From Lichenostomus cassidix (Eukaryota > Chordata > Aves > Passeriformes > Meliphagidae), in the NCBI GenBank assembly GCA_008360975.2, contig CM039182.1, forward strand, positions 107,932,443-107,996,442: a stretch of DNA of 64,000 nt. The letters are read 5' to 3'. The first letter of the stretch is position 1. Each line of letters starts with the position of its first letter. Shown here in pieces: positions 1 to 13,910 of the stretch. The notes beneath the pieces were generated by a model. The model did no database searches. It saw nothing but the letters and a program-made list of their open reading frames with translations, and was not told the DNA's origin. A program made the translations under genes and the position numbers.

Positions 1-477
1 AGATTTGCATTGAGATAAAATGCATCTGCTCTAAAATTATTGGAGTAATTTTACTGAAGAATGACATAATTCTGGATTATGTCAATAGGATCAGTGTTTT
101 AGACTGAGCAAGAAGACATTTGCAGTCCTCTGCACATAAAAATATTGATCAGAAAAGGATAATGACTGCATTTGGTCATGGCCAGCTTTAACATGATCCT
201 TAGTTTTGTGCACTGAAATTTGACAGAACACAATATGTCTTTATCAAGCTGCAAACTCCTTTTTATGTTCCACGATGTCACTATCTTTATATATTGTATA
301 AATATTTTATATTTTAGATTCATAGATTATTTCTCTAAGGTATTCAAAGTACCTGCTTTCTTGAGTTTCAAGGCTTAATATGTCATTAGATTATAATCAA
401 AGAGTCCTGGTTTTGGTCAGGATAGAGTTCTGGGATTGGATCTGAAACTCTGGGGAGAACTCTGGAAAAAGGGCTAT

Positions 478-1028
478 TGTGGTTTAACCCCAGCCAGCAA
501 CTGAGTACCACTCAGCCATTAGTTCACTATCTCCTCACCCTGCTGGTGGGAGGAGGAAAAGAAGTGGAAGAAGGTAAAACTTGTAGGTTGAGATAATCAC
601 AGTTTAATAATAATAATAGTAATAGAAATAATAATAGTAATTAATAGTAGTAATAATAATACCCAAGAGAAACCAGTGACGCACAGCAAAATTTCTTACC
701 ACCAGCATACCAAATCCTAGCCCATCCCTCAGCAATGATCCCAGCCAACTCCTCCCAGTTTACACGCTGATCATGATGCTCTAGGGCATGGAATGTTCCT
801 TTGGCCAGTTCAGGTCAGCTGTCCTGACTGTGCTCCTTCACAGGCACTTGAGCAGCTGCTCACAGGCAGAGCAAGGAAAACTGAAAAATCCTTGATTTAG
901 CATAAGCGTTATTCAAACAACAACCAAAACATCAGCATTTTGTGAACATTATTCTAATACTCAATATAAAACAGAGAACTTTACCAGCTACTAAGGAAAT
1001 TAACTCCATCCCAGTTCAAATCAGGACA
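478..1028 (-). mobile_element. Solo LTR, ERVL-like avian family (copy 1)
   Basis: Read on the plus strand it begins TGTGGTTTAACCCCAGCC and ends CAAATCAGGACA, the reverse complement of a common avian LTR. Inside are the usual A-rich/AAT stretch (604-660) and a CCAGTTCAGGTCAGCTGTCC block. It matches, in inverted orientation, the copy at 8621-9206 and lies parallel to the copy at 31728-32247. No internal retroviral genes adjoin it. A clean target duplication is not evident. Confidence 0.75.
604..660. repeat. Imperfect (AAT)n microsatellite
   Basis: A run of TAATAATAATAGTAATAG-type units inside the LTR at 478-1028. Same-family LTRs often carry an AT-rich tract at this spot. Confidence 0.8.
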
Positions 1029-4000
1029 CACAGTAAAGCCCTTAGCATTCCATTCTGAAGTTATTGGTTCTACCTTACCAGTCTGCATTCACCAGGTACA
1101 ATGTGCATTTCGAAAAAAGTTGATTGGAGCAAACAGTGTGAAGAAAATGATGGGAGTAACCTCTTATTACCTTTAAGTGCCCTCTGCACATGGAACTAGA
1201 GGGAAAATAGAAGACAAGAGCACCCTGACAGAAGTGCTGGCTGACTTTGGACTCACAGTAGCTATGAGGTCAAATTAAGTTAAATAGTCCACTAAACTTA
1301 GTTTTCAGAAATCTGTAGTACTACTTCCTTGAAACACTATGTCTGTTCTTGTGCTAAGTTCACTTTCCTACCTTCCCTGCTACTCAAGAATGCTAAGCTG
1401 AGAAGAGTCTAGACAGGACTCTAAGAAGCAAAGACCTCAGAGAGTGGTTTCAGAATATCAGGCAGCCAAGGATTCAATACACAAGTTTTGGGGCTAGCAG
1501 TGAATGCTAGAGGGCACAGGTCAGAAGTGAAATAGAAGAGAGCTGGGAACCAAGCCCAAACCTGAACTTCCCATTATCCACTTCTCTTACTAGTTTGTTC
1601 CCTGACTCCACTGCAACATGCTCCAGATAACATTCCTCAAGACTGATTTATTTCATCAGGGAGTGCTCCTCAAAATTTATGACTGGGTACCAGCTGGTAC
1701 TTCTTGGCCTTGGGACCCAAAGCCACGACAACAGAAAGTGACAAAGAGCTGAAAGAACTCAGGGAGACAGTCCAGTCCACCATGACTTAGTAGTTATAAC
1801 TACATCTTTGTGTCATGAACTGTCACCACCAAAAAAAAAAAAAGAAAAAATTTAAAAATTTAAATTAAAAAATCCCAAGACTGGTCCAGACCATAGCTGT
1901 TCTCCAATTGCCACATTATGTTATTGAGCCATATTTCTCAGTAAGTCAGTTTTCTGAATGCTTGATTGGCCCATTCAATTCCTTTTAGCAGTTCCTTGAG
2001 AGCTTTGGAAGTCATTATAACTGCTGATTCTGTGGAGTCTAGGGAACCCTACAGGAGATATTTTCATGTATTGCAAACACTTTAATTCACTGTGAAGTAG
2101 CTGAAATCCACAGCTCCATAAAATATTGACCTTGTTTACTTCTGGAGAGCTGTGTCAGGAATTCTTGAGCTAGGTACCAAGGCAATTAGTATGCCAGATA
2201 ATCCTTTAATTAGATAGAGGGTGCAGCTACTATATGTCAAGTACCTATTGGTAAGTGAAAAAGTCTGTCTTGGGGTTTCCTAAGTATGTAAGGTCTATTT
2301 ATTTGTCACATAGTTGATTTAAAACTACTTCTAAAAGACTATACTGTTCAAGAGAATAATTAGGTAGGTTAATGTGACCTGAAAAACCTTGAAACATTTC
2401 TAAGTTTGTTGTGAAAGCCAGGGACATATTTCAGATCTAAGAGATTTTCAGATCTAGGAGACCCATCTCCTCTAATCCTGTATGGCAACATGCTGGAAAG
2501 AGGTAAACATCAGCTCACTGCTCGGCAGCACAGAAGGATAGGATATATCTTGAAACCTCAGAGCTCTATATGCCTTACCAAAAAGCAACCACTTGTATAG
2601 CATCAGGTCCTTGACTAGGAAGAAGTTTTGAGCTGAATTTTATTGACAGTTATATGTTCATTGCTCAGTGTAGTACTTTCCAGTTTTCATCTGACTTTCT
2701 GCCCTCTGAAGTCTGAGGGTCATTACTAAATCTATATCTCTTCTTCCAGCACAAAACCCAAACCAGTAGTCTGCAAATTATTCTGGCTAGAATATTTTCC
2801 TCCCAAAAAGGGGGCTGCATAGTACAAAAAGGTCTCTTTTCCTTATCTAGCAAACTCCAAGCATCTGAGCAATTCAGCTCAATGTAAATTAGTGAATCAC
2901 ACCAAATTCTACTTCAGCTGAATTTTTGTCTATGAGGCCTTTCAATGGCATGTAGGTATATATATGCACTGTGCCAAATGCTGGATCATGACTCTGGAAT
3001 ACGGATAATATTAGTATTTATAGATGCTGACCAACACCCTTATACTTTGCTTTATTTATAAATAAAGTCCCTGTTCTCAGTACTTGATAGTTATATCCTT
3101 ATTCAGCAATTGCATAAACATAAAGTATATATTTGCATACCTATCAAACCGGTGATAATTTTTATCACAAGAAAGCTGTTGAGAAAAGGTTGGGGGTTTT
3201 ACCAAATCATTTAGGATTAACCTGATGTCTTTTAATGTCATTCTGTGAAAAGTTTAAAGCGACAAACACTGTATTCATGATCTTTACTGTTTAAATGGGC
3301 ATTTTGAGAGTGTGAGCTGTGTTGTTGTTTTTAAGGGCTTAGTAGCTGAAAGTACATGACTGCATCTAACTGAAAACTGCATCCAGTAATGAACTTGTCC
3401 ATAAAAAGAGCAGAGCACTGTTTTACCATATGGACATGTTGTTGCTCTTTTGCTTTTATACAAGAGAGGCCTTAGAGCAGGAAGGCATATGCCCAGCAGG
3501 ATAACAAAACCACAGAGTAAACCACTCACCTTCTTATATTCTAACAGTTTGTGTGAAGTGATGAACATGACTACAGAGCTTTTAACTGCCCCAGGGCCTG
3601 TACTAGGAACTCAGAATACATGGAAGCAAGATGTCAGAAAGGAAACAGCACTAGATTTTGAAATAAGAATGAATTTTCTAACCATCTTGTACCCACCACA
3701 TTTGTGAATTTCTTACATAGTGCAAAAAAAGTTGAAATACGTGGCCTTCTGTGGGCTGAACCGTAATAGAATCTGACAACACAAATCATAAGACAAAACT
3801 TTATTGAGGCAGTGGGAATGGTGAGCATACAGCAGCTCACTCAAATACTGAGAGTAGATACAGGATTCAGATTCAGATACAGATTCTATGGTTCTGGTGG
3901 ACTGCCAGGGACAATTCTGCAAAAACCTTTTGAATGCAGTCAAGAGTTGTGTTTATCCTTGGTTCCACCAAGGATAAAGTGATTTGGGAGAATCACACCT

Positions 4001-5512
4001 TACATGAATAATGTGTGTGGCATTCTGTCTGCACTACTGATTCCGGTCAAAGACAGGGTATCAGAATGCAGGATGTCACCTTCTTTATAGGAATAGACAT
4101 TCATATATGCATATAGATATAGATATTTAATATTCACATGTAAAATTTCACTGAAAATATCAAAAGGTTGTACACTGCACTTGGGTGAATAACATAGATG
4201 TAGCTAAACATCTCTCTATTGCTGTTTTTATGTGAAGAGAGTATTATGTGTCTCTTGGAGAGAAAAAAAAAGATAAAAGTCAGCAATTGTCATTCAGTGC
4301 TCAAACACCAACTTACTTCTAAGGCTTGAAAATACATTTTAAAATTTCTAAACCATGAGCATAATTTAAAAATTACACAATTGGTCCTTTCCAGCTAACC
4401 AGATGGAAAACTTACATATTTGCCTTAGTGATATTTATATTATACTCACCATGCATGGTGATAATGTTAACAAAAATAATTGTCATAATAGCTGCTTTCC
4501 ATTCTCTCTCTAATAAAAATATGGCTAGAAGAAAATTAAATTTTCATTTGTTTTTTTTCCATTATTCTTTTTATTTCTATCAGCTTCCTAAAAATGATAG
4601 ATTGTTTCTACTTCAGTGACAGAGTTGTTCCGTACACTTCTTTACATGAGACAGATCTGTTGATCAGTTGTCATTTAGAAGAGCAACTTTTAAGACAATC
4701 ATCAAAAACCTCTCATCATTCTTCCAGCCTACCTATAATTACTGCTAATTATATTGTTTCAGAAATTGATGAAGCATTATAAGAAAGGGAAGCAGAAAAG
4801 GAAAACGTCTTCAAGAAAGCTCTTGGAACTGAGGCAATCTTTGCCTACAGGGCATATGAGGCAGTGCAATGCTGAGAGGTTGCAGCATGGTCTATTACTT
4901 AGATGATTTGCTATCATTTTCTGAATTAGTCATATTATCATTATTCTCTATGGTTAGGAGATGTGCTATATTACTTGAGTGTGGAGGTAAAAAATATATA
5001 TTTTTTTTTTGTCCAAGACCTGAATAGGCTAGGGCTAAGACCTTGGGATTAGCTTCAATATATTAAAAGATTCAGCATATATGGGATTGAAGAACAAGTC
5101 TAAGATTTGAAGGATGAACCAGGACTCCAAATAAACTTGTATGTTGCAACATAAATCCCTGCAATGAAGGTAAAGCTACCACTAAGGGTAGTTCGCTCAC
5201 TCCTACCAGCTTTTTCAACTACTGTAGCTTTATCAAGCTGCCCTTGATCCTCACTTGAAGAAAGTTAGATCATGGTTCTCCCCATATTTTCTGTACTCAT
5301 TAAACCAGTTGTCAGGGAACTGGTTTTGATGTCTCTAGAGAATTGATTTGTGTTCCTTAGACCTCAGCTTTAAGACCTAGGCAGTTAATGACACACAAAA
5401 GAGAAACACCTGAAAGTGCTGACCCCATGTGATCTGGGAATAAGTGTTAGCAGATCAGCGGAAGAGCATTGAGTACAGAAGCTGCAGGATCTTTCTGACC
5501 AATTTCTCCTTT

Positions 5513-5552
5513 TTTATAGCATATCCTATGTCTTTATAGCATATCCTATGTA
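5513..5552. repeat. 20-bp tandem duplication
   Basis: TTTATAGCATATCCTATGTC is followed at once by the same unit ending TA instead of TC. Two copies, 19 of 20 positions identical. Probably a recent slippage event. Confidence 0.9.
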
Positions 5553-7996
5553 CGAAAAAAAGTGTATAAATTGGGTACATTGCAAGAGTACATGTGCTTT
5601 CTGCATCTGTTGATGAAGAAAAATATGAGGTGCAGTTAATTGATGTAACATATTGTATTTCAATTAAGTTAAAAAAATTAGAAAAGCGTTCAGCTGTTTA
5701 TTTCTTTATTGCTAAAGTACTGGGTTAAATTTATATTAGAAGGACCACATTTGATATAAACACTAATGAAAGGAGCAGTTTTTTGGGGGAAGTATTTTTG
5801 TTAAAACATGGAAAATAGATTTAGGTACATATCTAGCCTCCAAACTACACTAAGAGGATTTGAACAAACAATAGTGCTGTATTTCACCTGTATGCTATTA
5901 CACTGTTCATAGCCTTTTTAACAAGCTTGTTTTAATCAGGAGTAAGTAGTAGCAGCTATTTTAAACAGAAATATTAATGTCAAGATGCAGAAGCTTTTAT
6001 ACTTTTAAAGCAATTCCTCAAATGCTTTTTGTAGTAGTCCATTTCAACAGAAAATACATATACAAGTTTGTAGACTAATTCATTCACAGTTGCATAACTC
6101 TATCTTCATCAATAAAGGCTTTCCTCTGTTTTTGAAAATGCAAAATCAGTACATATATATCATGCAATCCTTAGAGCTGTCCATGATGATAAGCATCCCA
6201 GTCTGGCACAGGCACGTGCCCTCAGTGACAACTAACATGAAAAATATTAAAATTATTATCCTTCTTTCAGGTCTGAAAAACACACACAACCTGGAAGCAC
6301 AGGCTTCTGTGGGAGAGTGAAGTTATGTGACATCTGTGTATTTTCAAAGCACTGCCTGTTTTCATTTCCCAGCCACCAGCACTGCCACAAAGGCAGTTAA
6401 ATAGTACAGCAACAATCTTCTCTTTCAAGAGTCTTGTTATTTAGCTAAAATAAAACAAAACAAAAAACCCTTCCAATTATAGAGATTAAACTCTTATTCT
6501 GCTTGTATAGCATTCCCTACCCCAAACCCTGCATAACTGAAATTAACTGTCAACATCCTTAAGTCTTGCTCACAACAAAAGTAATTATAAGAGACAATGG
6601 GGAATGGGTTTTTCCTTTTGTTAGTGCTCTTAAGTTTTTGCTGTTTTGGAGAGGAAAGGATGCAAGCAGAAAGAACCTTTTTTTGTTTATTCTCTCAGTT
6701 GCTAGCAGCTGTGTGACAATGGATAATACAGCCCCAAACCAACCAATAATCTGTGCTAAAAAGTCCTATCTGTTGGCTGTGTGACATATGTGTGTGGCTA
6801 TATGGCTTCTGGTAGACTCAGGGCACAAGTCTGCCTGTGAGTGGCTGAGCAAACATATGTTAAGTAGCATTACCTGGTAACATCTGCCATAATAATTAAA
6901 TCCTGCCTGAAGACTGGCAGCGACTCCTACAACAGCTGCTCTCATTCTGTTCCTATAGGAAAGCATTCATGCAGAGTAAAAGGTTACCTGATTTCTTTTA
7001 CAGGTTGTCAGGGGGTAACAGGTTTCTTTAAGGGAAATCAAGGTCTATAAAGGCTTTTTCATAAATCCGTGGTGGACTCTTGTAATTAGTTGCCTAGAAG
7101 ACTCCACAGCAGATAGTGAGCATCTGGATCATAAAAGGTTAGTTGCTGCTTAGAGCTGGATCCTGGAAGGGGAAGCTTTAATGAAACAGAGCAGGGAAAC
7201 CTCAAGAAAATATTCCATCTCTTGTTCCATGTGTGAAGCACAGCTGTAGGAAAAAAAACAAGGTTGTAGGCCCTTACAGCTAAAAAACATATTTACTGGA
7301 GAGCAAGCCAAAGAAGGTCTTTCTTTAGGTATTTTGAACTCTTACAAGATGCATGAAAGAAAATACAGTGATTTTTGTCCCTGCTTCTGTTTATGAGGGG
7401 AGGATCAGTGGCCAGAGACAGAGGGAAGTGAAGGCTTCTGGCAAAGTGAAAGCTATTGAACTTGGTTTCCTAAGAGAAATTTGTAGAGATATACTCTGTG
7501 TTGGCTACCCAGCTGGGCTCTTGGCTATTGTATTTCTCGTAAGCAATAAATGGTTTTGAAGATGTATTTAAAAATATCTGTGAACTAGGCCTGCATGGAA
7601 ATTTTTTTAACAAAGAGCATTCTATTTCTAAAAAAAACCGTATCCAGTTCTTCTAGCTGACAGGCTTTTAGCCTTTTATCAACTAGCACATATTCTTTTG
7701 TAGGACAGACACCCTGAATCAGTCTGGCAAGCTTCTTCTTAAGTACCTCCATCTAGGGTGTCTTTATTGTATTCATTCATTATTCATTTATTTAGTTAGT
7801 TATTGCCCAGTTTGTTAAAAATCTCTGTTCAGAAGCTTTCATGTGTTAAGGCTAGCTGCAACAGACTTTACCCCTTAACAAAGAGCAGCTTTTAAATCTC
7901 CAGGTTCCTGACTTCAAGTGCTAGTTTCTTTCCTCTTAATGCAGACCTCCTTGACGTCTCTGCCTGGAGCTACGATTACTGAAGCTTTGAACCAGC

Positions 7997-8029
7997 AAAA
8001 AAAAAAAATATATATATATATATATATAT
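7997..8029. repeat. Poly(A) plus (TA)n microsatellite
   Basis: About 12 A residues run into about ten TA units. Likely polymorphic in length. Confidence 0.9.
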
Positions 8030-8299
8030 GCTAAGTGTATGTTCAACTGCTGTCCAGTGGGTTCTAGAGGACAGCAGGCATAAACTTCGGTTTTAGTCAT
8101 TAGGTAATCCTACAGAGCTATTAACAGGCTGGAAGGGCTAAGAAGAGAAGAGGGACACTGACTATAAAGCAAAAGGGAGACAAAGGATGTACATAAAGAA
8201 ACAGACCAGGAAATTTAGAGGGAAAGGTCTTTAGAGGAAAAGTGAAATGCTCTAGACATCTCTTTTTACTAACCTAAGTAATTAGCAAATGGGAGCAGC

Positions 8300-9860
8300 C
8301 TCCACACCATTCCTCATGGCTCTGTATTGAGGCCAGTCCTGTTTAATATCTTTATCAACACTCTGAACAATGGGATCCAGTGCACTATCAGTCAATTTGC
8401 AGATGACTCCATGTTTGGTGGGAGTGTTGATATGTTGGAGGGTAGGAAGGCTCTGCAGAGGGACCTGGGCAGGCTGGATCAATGGGCCAAGGCCAGTTTC
8501 ATAAGGTTCAATAAGGCCAAATGCCAGGTCCTGCACTTGGGTCACAACAACCCCAGGCAGTGCCACAGGCTGGGGGAAGAGTGGCTGGGAAGCTGCCCAA
8601 TGAGATAGGACCTGGGGGTATGTGCTGGTTGTGGCTGGGGTGGAGTTAATTTTCTTCACAGTGACCAGTACAGAGCTATGGTCTGCATTTGTGCAGAACT
8701 CAGGGCTGATGATATAGAGATGTGTTTATTATTGTTGAGAAGGGCCAAAACAATAGGCCACAGAGTCAAGGACTTTTCTGCTTTTCATACTGCCACATTG
8801 GTGAGGAAGTTGAGGATGCAGGGAAGACTGGGAGCAGACACAGCTGGGACAGATGTCCCAAGCTGGCCAAAAGGATATTCCAGACCATATGATATCATAC
8901 TCAGTATATAAAGTGAGGGGACACGTTTTGAGTGATGGCATTTGCCTTCCCAAGTAACTGTTAGGTGTGATGGGGCCCTGCTCTCTTGGAGATGGCTGAG
9001 CACCTGCCTCCTCATGGGAAGCAGTAAATCAATTTCTTGTTTTCTTTGCTTGTGTGCACAGCTTTTCCTTTCCCTATTGCACTGTTTTTGTCTCAACCCA
9101 AAGATTTCTACTTCTGCCCTTCCGATTCTTTCTGTGATCCCACGGGTGGAGTGTGGGCAACCAGGTGCAAGGGGCTTGGTTGCTGGTCTGGGGTTGAACC
9201 CCAACAGGGTGCTGGCTGGGTATGACCCAACTGTGTGCCCAGGTGGCCAAGAGGGACACTGCCATCCTGACTTGTATCAGAAATAGTGTGGCCAGCAGGA
9301 TCAGGGAAGTGAATGCTGTACTCAGCACTGGTAAGGCCACACCTTGAATCCTGTGGTCAGTTTTGGGCGCCTCACTGCAGGAGGGACTTTGAGGGGCTGG
9401 AGTGTGTCCAGAGAAGGGCAACAGGGCTGGTGAAGGGTCTGGACTGCAAGTCTAATGAAAAGCAGCTGAGGGAACTGGGGGTGTTCAGTCTGGTAAAAAA
9501 GACACAGGGGTGGCATTATCACTCTGTCCAACTACCTGAAAGGAAGTTGTAGCCTGGCAAGGGCTTTTTTTTTCTTCCAGGTAAACAGTGGCAGGACAAA
9601 GCAAGATGAAATGGCCTCAAGCTGTGCCACGGGAGGCTTAGATTGAATATTAGAAAACATTTCCTCAGCAAAAGGGCTGTTGAGCATTGGAACAGGCTGC
9701 CCAGGGAAGTGGTAGAGTCACCAGCCCTGGAGGGGCTGTTTAAAAGACACGTAGCTTTGGCACTTGGGAATATGGTTTAGTGGTGGAATTGGCAGTGTTG
9801 GGTTTAAGGTTGGATTTGATGATCCTAGAAGTCTTTTTGGACCTGAATGAGTCCATGAAT
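8300..9860 (+). mobile_element. CR1 LINE, 5'-truncated, split by an LTR
   Basis: Plus-strand CR1 in two blocks, 8300-8620 and 9207-9860, about 975 bp in all. The first block translates in part (8327-8608) as the end of a reverse transcriptase: [12 protein letters not shown], then QFADDS (the FADD catalytic motif) and [20 protein letters not shown]. The second block holds the usual end of the ORF and the 3' UTR, including GAACAGGCTGCCCAGGGAAG and GGTTGGATTTGATGATCCT. It is inactive: truncated, interrupted by the LTR and with frame damage. Confidence 0.93.
8621..9206 (+). mobile_element. Solo LTR, ERVL-like, nested in the CR1 (copy 2)
   Basis: 586 bp starting TGTGCTGGTTGTGGCTGG and ending GGGGTTGAACCCCAACA, so it has TG...CA ends. 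The CR1 text GACCTGGGGGT before it resumes as GGGTGCTGG after it; GGGTA (8616-8620) and GGGTG (9207-9211) look like a 5-bp target duplication with one change. A TATA box sits at about 8905-8913 (TATATAAAG) and a decayed poly(A) region near 9075. No gag, pol or env remains. Confidence 0.88.
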
Positions 9861-12800
9861 TTTGCTGTTCATATTGTTGTACACAATGGTGTGAGAGAAA
9901 AAAAGCTGTGACTGGTTGATTAATGGAGGCTGCAGCAAGTTAGAGAGCAATGGTGGTATCCCAGCTGCAGTGCTCCTTCCAGAAAATCCTCAAAGCAGGC
10001 ACTACATACTTGCTTTTGCTCATATTACAGATCCTATAACTTGATAGAGAGTAGTTAACAAATGCCTCTAGCTGGTGCCTGCCTCTTTCTTTCTTTCTTT
10101 TTTCTTTCTTTTCTTTTCTTTTCTTTTCTTTTCTTTTCTTTTCATTAAAGACAAATATAGGATTTTAGAGGATGGTAGGAATGTTAATAGGCAGAACAGA
10201 AGGCATTTGGATATTATAAAAAGCTTGCTAATTGTTCTCCTTCGCTGGTCTTTGAAAATAAGTGATGTGCACTTACATTTTTTTGTAAATTAAAAGGTTC
10301 TATACACTGGCCTTAGTTTGCATTTTGCTTTATTCCCTGAAGTAAAGTTTTCTGTATGATAATTTTCTTTCCCTGGAACGCATTATGTGCCCTGGGATGC
10401 ATACTCAATAAGGGACAGACAAGAATTAAAAAGGAACAGAATTCTTCAGGCCCTTTGAAGGAAAAAAGCAGAAGTTCACCTTTTGGAAGATGCCTGTTAT
10501 GCTAGTTCTTGCTCATCAGCTGCCTGTAGATGTGTTGTCTTCATCATATCTGTGCTCACGTTTAATTACTTATGAACCACTTCAATGTTTATTTATGAAA
10601 ACGCCTAATCTCTTTTTTTTAGCTCTTCTGTTTAAATTATTTCTTTTCAATTAAGCCTGAGCCATGTGAGTGTTCCAGCATGTTGACCTTTAACTGCCTG
10701 TATGAATGGTAATTAATGCATTAGCATTGCCAGTCACAAGAAACCACCACTGTGGGAACAGGGATTCTTCATTTTTCACCCTGAAACAAGAGAAGTAGGG
10801 TGTTGTTTGTTTGGGGGGGGGGGATGTTTTAATCAGAGCAGAAATAACAGATCTATAACTATTCCCTGAGAGGTGCTAACCACTATCTTTCCATGCCATT
10901 TTCTTCATTTCCTTTGGTTAGCTGCTTGCAATGAAATGGTAGTGAAAAATGGCAGCATATGGTGGTGGGCAAGGGAGAGAAAACAGAAGTGAGGGAATGT
11001 ACCAAGACAAAAATAAGTAAAAGTCAAATCTGTTCTGCTGGGTCATTTTCTCTCATGTCTCCTTGAGGTTAATTAACAGCAAAATATGCCGTATGTACAT
11101 TAATGTGCCCACTGAGTCTCAGAGTAAATGATTCTGTCTTCATCCATTAAATTACAGAAATAGCTTGAGTTTCTTAGCCTTGAATTTTACCAGAGCTTGT
11201 GAAACAGAAAAAAAAGCAAATAAATGGAACTTCAAACTGAGCCTCAGAAGCATTTTGAGTCTCCAAACTGTGTGACTTGGTGTGCATGAGAGTCAACAAT
11301 ATAATGCTGTACACTATTTTGACTGCAGCGGGAAAAGAGATGACTTGCACCCCCTCCTTTAAATTCTTTGAAAGACCTAATACTGGAGAACATAAAAAGT
11401 TATGTCCCTGGTCCAGCCTGAAAGGGCAATAGTGCTTTAATTGCCCAAATCTGTAGCTTTTGTTTGTGTTATCCCCTCCGTTTTACTTCCCTTGTAAATA
11501 AATTCTTGTTCTTACTACAAGAAAAATGAAATGTGTTCTTTTTTAATTTAATTAAGGGAGAAAGGAGGAGAACATGCTTTTTTAGTCTTAAAGAAATGTC
11601 GTTTCTGCTGTTGACACACATGTCAGTAAAAGCAACAGTTTTGTTGCTGGTAGAAGAGCTGCTGTGCTTTGACTAGCAGATTACAAATAGTCTTGGCAGA
11701 GTCAGTAAACTGTGACAGCAAGAGATTCTAGCTACAGTAGAGTACAGTTAGGTAGGATGTAGTGCTAAATGCCTGAGGGATAAAAGAACATGCATTTGAG
11801 TTCCCCGCAGAGATTTTGGATCTAGCACATATCCTGTAGTAGGACTAGTGCTGGAAAGGAGCAGTCTCTTCAATGCAGTGCATAGAGCCTGCTCTCTTTT
11901 CTCTCTTTCTCCTTCCACCAAAAATTGGATTTTGGATACTTTCTACAACAAGCAAATCTAAAATCATTGCCAGAAGTCTAGTTATACTTTTTCTCTATCA
12001 AAGAGGTTCTCACTTCAGGACTACTTCCTATTTGTGTTGAGCAGAGTGATGGTCATATTTGCTCACTAACTCCTAGTTTATGAAAAACTCTGATATGTAT
12101 TTGAAACAAAATACTTCAGAGTAAACTTTAGTCTATAATAACCTGTTAACCTCATTACTGTCTTACTTCTTTCTTCATTATGTGTGTGTACAGGCATATA
12201 TATCTGCTATTATCTGGGCATTTGTTTTCTGTACTTCTAGTTACCTTTTTTTTTCTAACACTGAGTGCTCAGATACTAATTCCTTACTCATCAACACAAA
12301 ACTCCCACTAATTTTCTTCACACCCTTTACCTCAGCAGTAACAGGCATTTTGAGACTAAATGTTAAACTGTGTAAAACAATGTATTTTATGTTCAACCAT
12401 GACTGATGACTGCAGAATTGAGCTTTTGTTTGATAGTATTTTGTGGCTGTGGTGTTAACTCCAGGTAACACTTCTTATTGAGTCTGACCTGATATATTCA
12501 GGTGTCCAAAACCACAGTATTTTCTGAGGTATTTTGTTTCTTAACAAGAAATACAACTACTGAATTCCAGTCTCTCAAATATTGAGAATCTGTGCTTCTA
12601 AAATAGTGGAGGTTTTTGTTTAACAAATCATTAAACAATGGAGTGGGCTTCCTATCATTCATCCAGTTCCTACATACAGAAATGTTAAGGACTTGCTCAT
12701 CAGCATATGCTAAAATAGAGCAGTCCAAAGTATTCTAAGGACAGCTTAGATAATTTCAGACAGCAATGATTTGCTATCATTTGTTCTATTCACCTTCCAC

Positions 12801-13904
12801 CTAAATGGCTGAAAAAACCAAGAAATGGATAGAAAGAACTTGGTCAATTTGATGTTGTGGGCTAGTGGGGAAGTCTCTGCTGTGCCACAGACACCTTGTC
12901 TCAGAAGAAAGGTACAGCAGCAAAAGAATAGCATACCCCCTTTCAAAGAGCTTAGATTGCTGTCATAATGAAAAAGAGGGAGAAAACCAGACAGCTTTAA
13001 GTCCTGTTCACAGATTGTGGACTATCTTACTTATCTTTTTGGCTACTGATATTACTGCTAACATATGAAAGCCTTCAGCATGGCTGCTGCTGTGCTTTTG
13101 GAGGATAATCTATCAAAAGCTGTATTTGGGTCCCATGCTATCACTTGATTTAAGCACAGTGAGTACCAAAGGCAGATTCTGAGTTGGTGTGACTGATGTG
13201 TCTCCTAATGGTGTGGCTGGGTAAGATGGAGACTAAAGGGTAACTTCACTCTATGCATCTGATGATCTGACTGACATAGATCAAACACAGATTTCCATGG
13301 GCTCAGCTATTGTGGCCCATGAATAGAGGTGATATCCTCATTGAAGTCTGTAAATCTCCACCCAGGCTGATTATGCCATTTTATTTCTTTATTTGTGGCA
13401 TCTAGGATGTTGTCAAAGGCAAATTATTTGGAATGTAACAGAGTTCCTTGCCTTCCCCAGGCAGTCCACTCCGATAGTCCAGAGCTCTAGAAAGCCTCCT
13501 GAATGTTTCTTCATTTTGTGTAGTTTTGTCTCTTCTTTCATAACTGTTCTGTGTCAGTAGCTGCTTGGCATGTGGTTTTAAAACTATTCCTGTACTGATC
13601 ACCTGTACAACAAGGAATGTCTCCCTTGGGCTGCTGCAAGACACCAGGTAGTCGGTGGTCAGTGGACAGTGGGACACAAATCTTGATTTAGTGGTCTGGA
13701 CAATTCAGCTGGCAAAGTGCCACTGTTCTTCATACACACATCCTGCCATGTGGACTGAGGGGCCCAGGTTTCTGCTAATTTGGATATGTCTACACTGTAA
13801 CCCTCTGCAGAATATCCCATGTACTAATACAGCCAATAGCTGCCCGGCAACTCTGAAGAACTGAGCTGTAACTGCCTTTCTCTAATGAGAAGAGATCTCT
13901 GGCG
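9861..13904. other. Intergenic, no gene recognised
   Basis: Apart from the pyrimidine microsatellite at 10083-10142 and an 11-G run at 10813-10823, this looks like unique AT-rich DNA. The block 10560-10760 has many TAAT cores and could be conserved non-coding sequence, but that needs comparison. No supported gene. Confidence 0.55.
10083..10142. repeat. Pyrimidine microsatellite (TTTTC)n
   Basis: About 60 bp of TTTC/TTTTC units on the plus strand, a pure polypyrimidine tract. Confidence 0.95.
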
Positions 13905-13910
13905 ATGCTA

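Larger units (their letters stand above)
1029..8299. other. Intergenic, no gene recognised
   Basis: AT-rich single-copy-looking DNA. It has an A-rich tract near 1829-1875, a perfect-core 20-bp tandem duplication at 5513-5552 and an A/TA microsatellite at 7997-8029. The open frames here (all under 95 codons) show no domain, no splice-supported extension and no family resemblance. Confidence 0.6.

Noticed and set aside
8785..9421. Overlapping open frames on both strands around 9 kb
   Set aside because: They lie inside the nested LTR and CR1 and are explained by the GC-richer repeat sequence.
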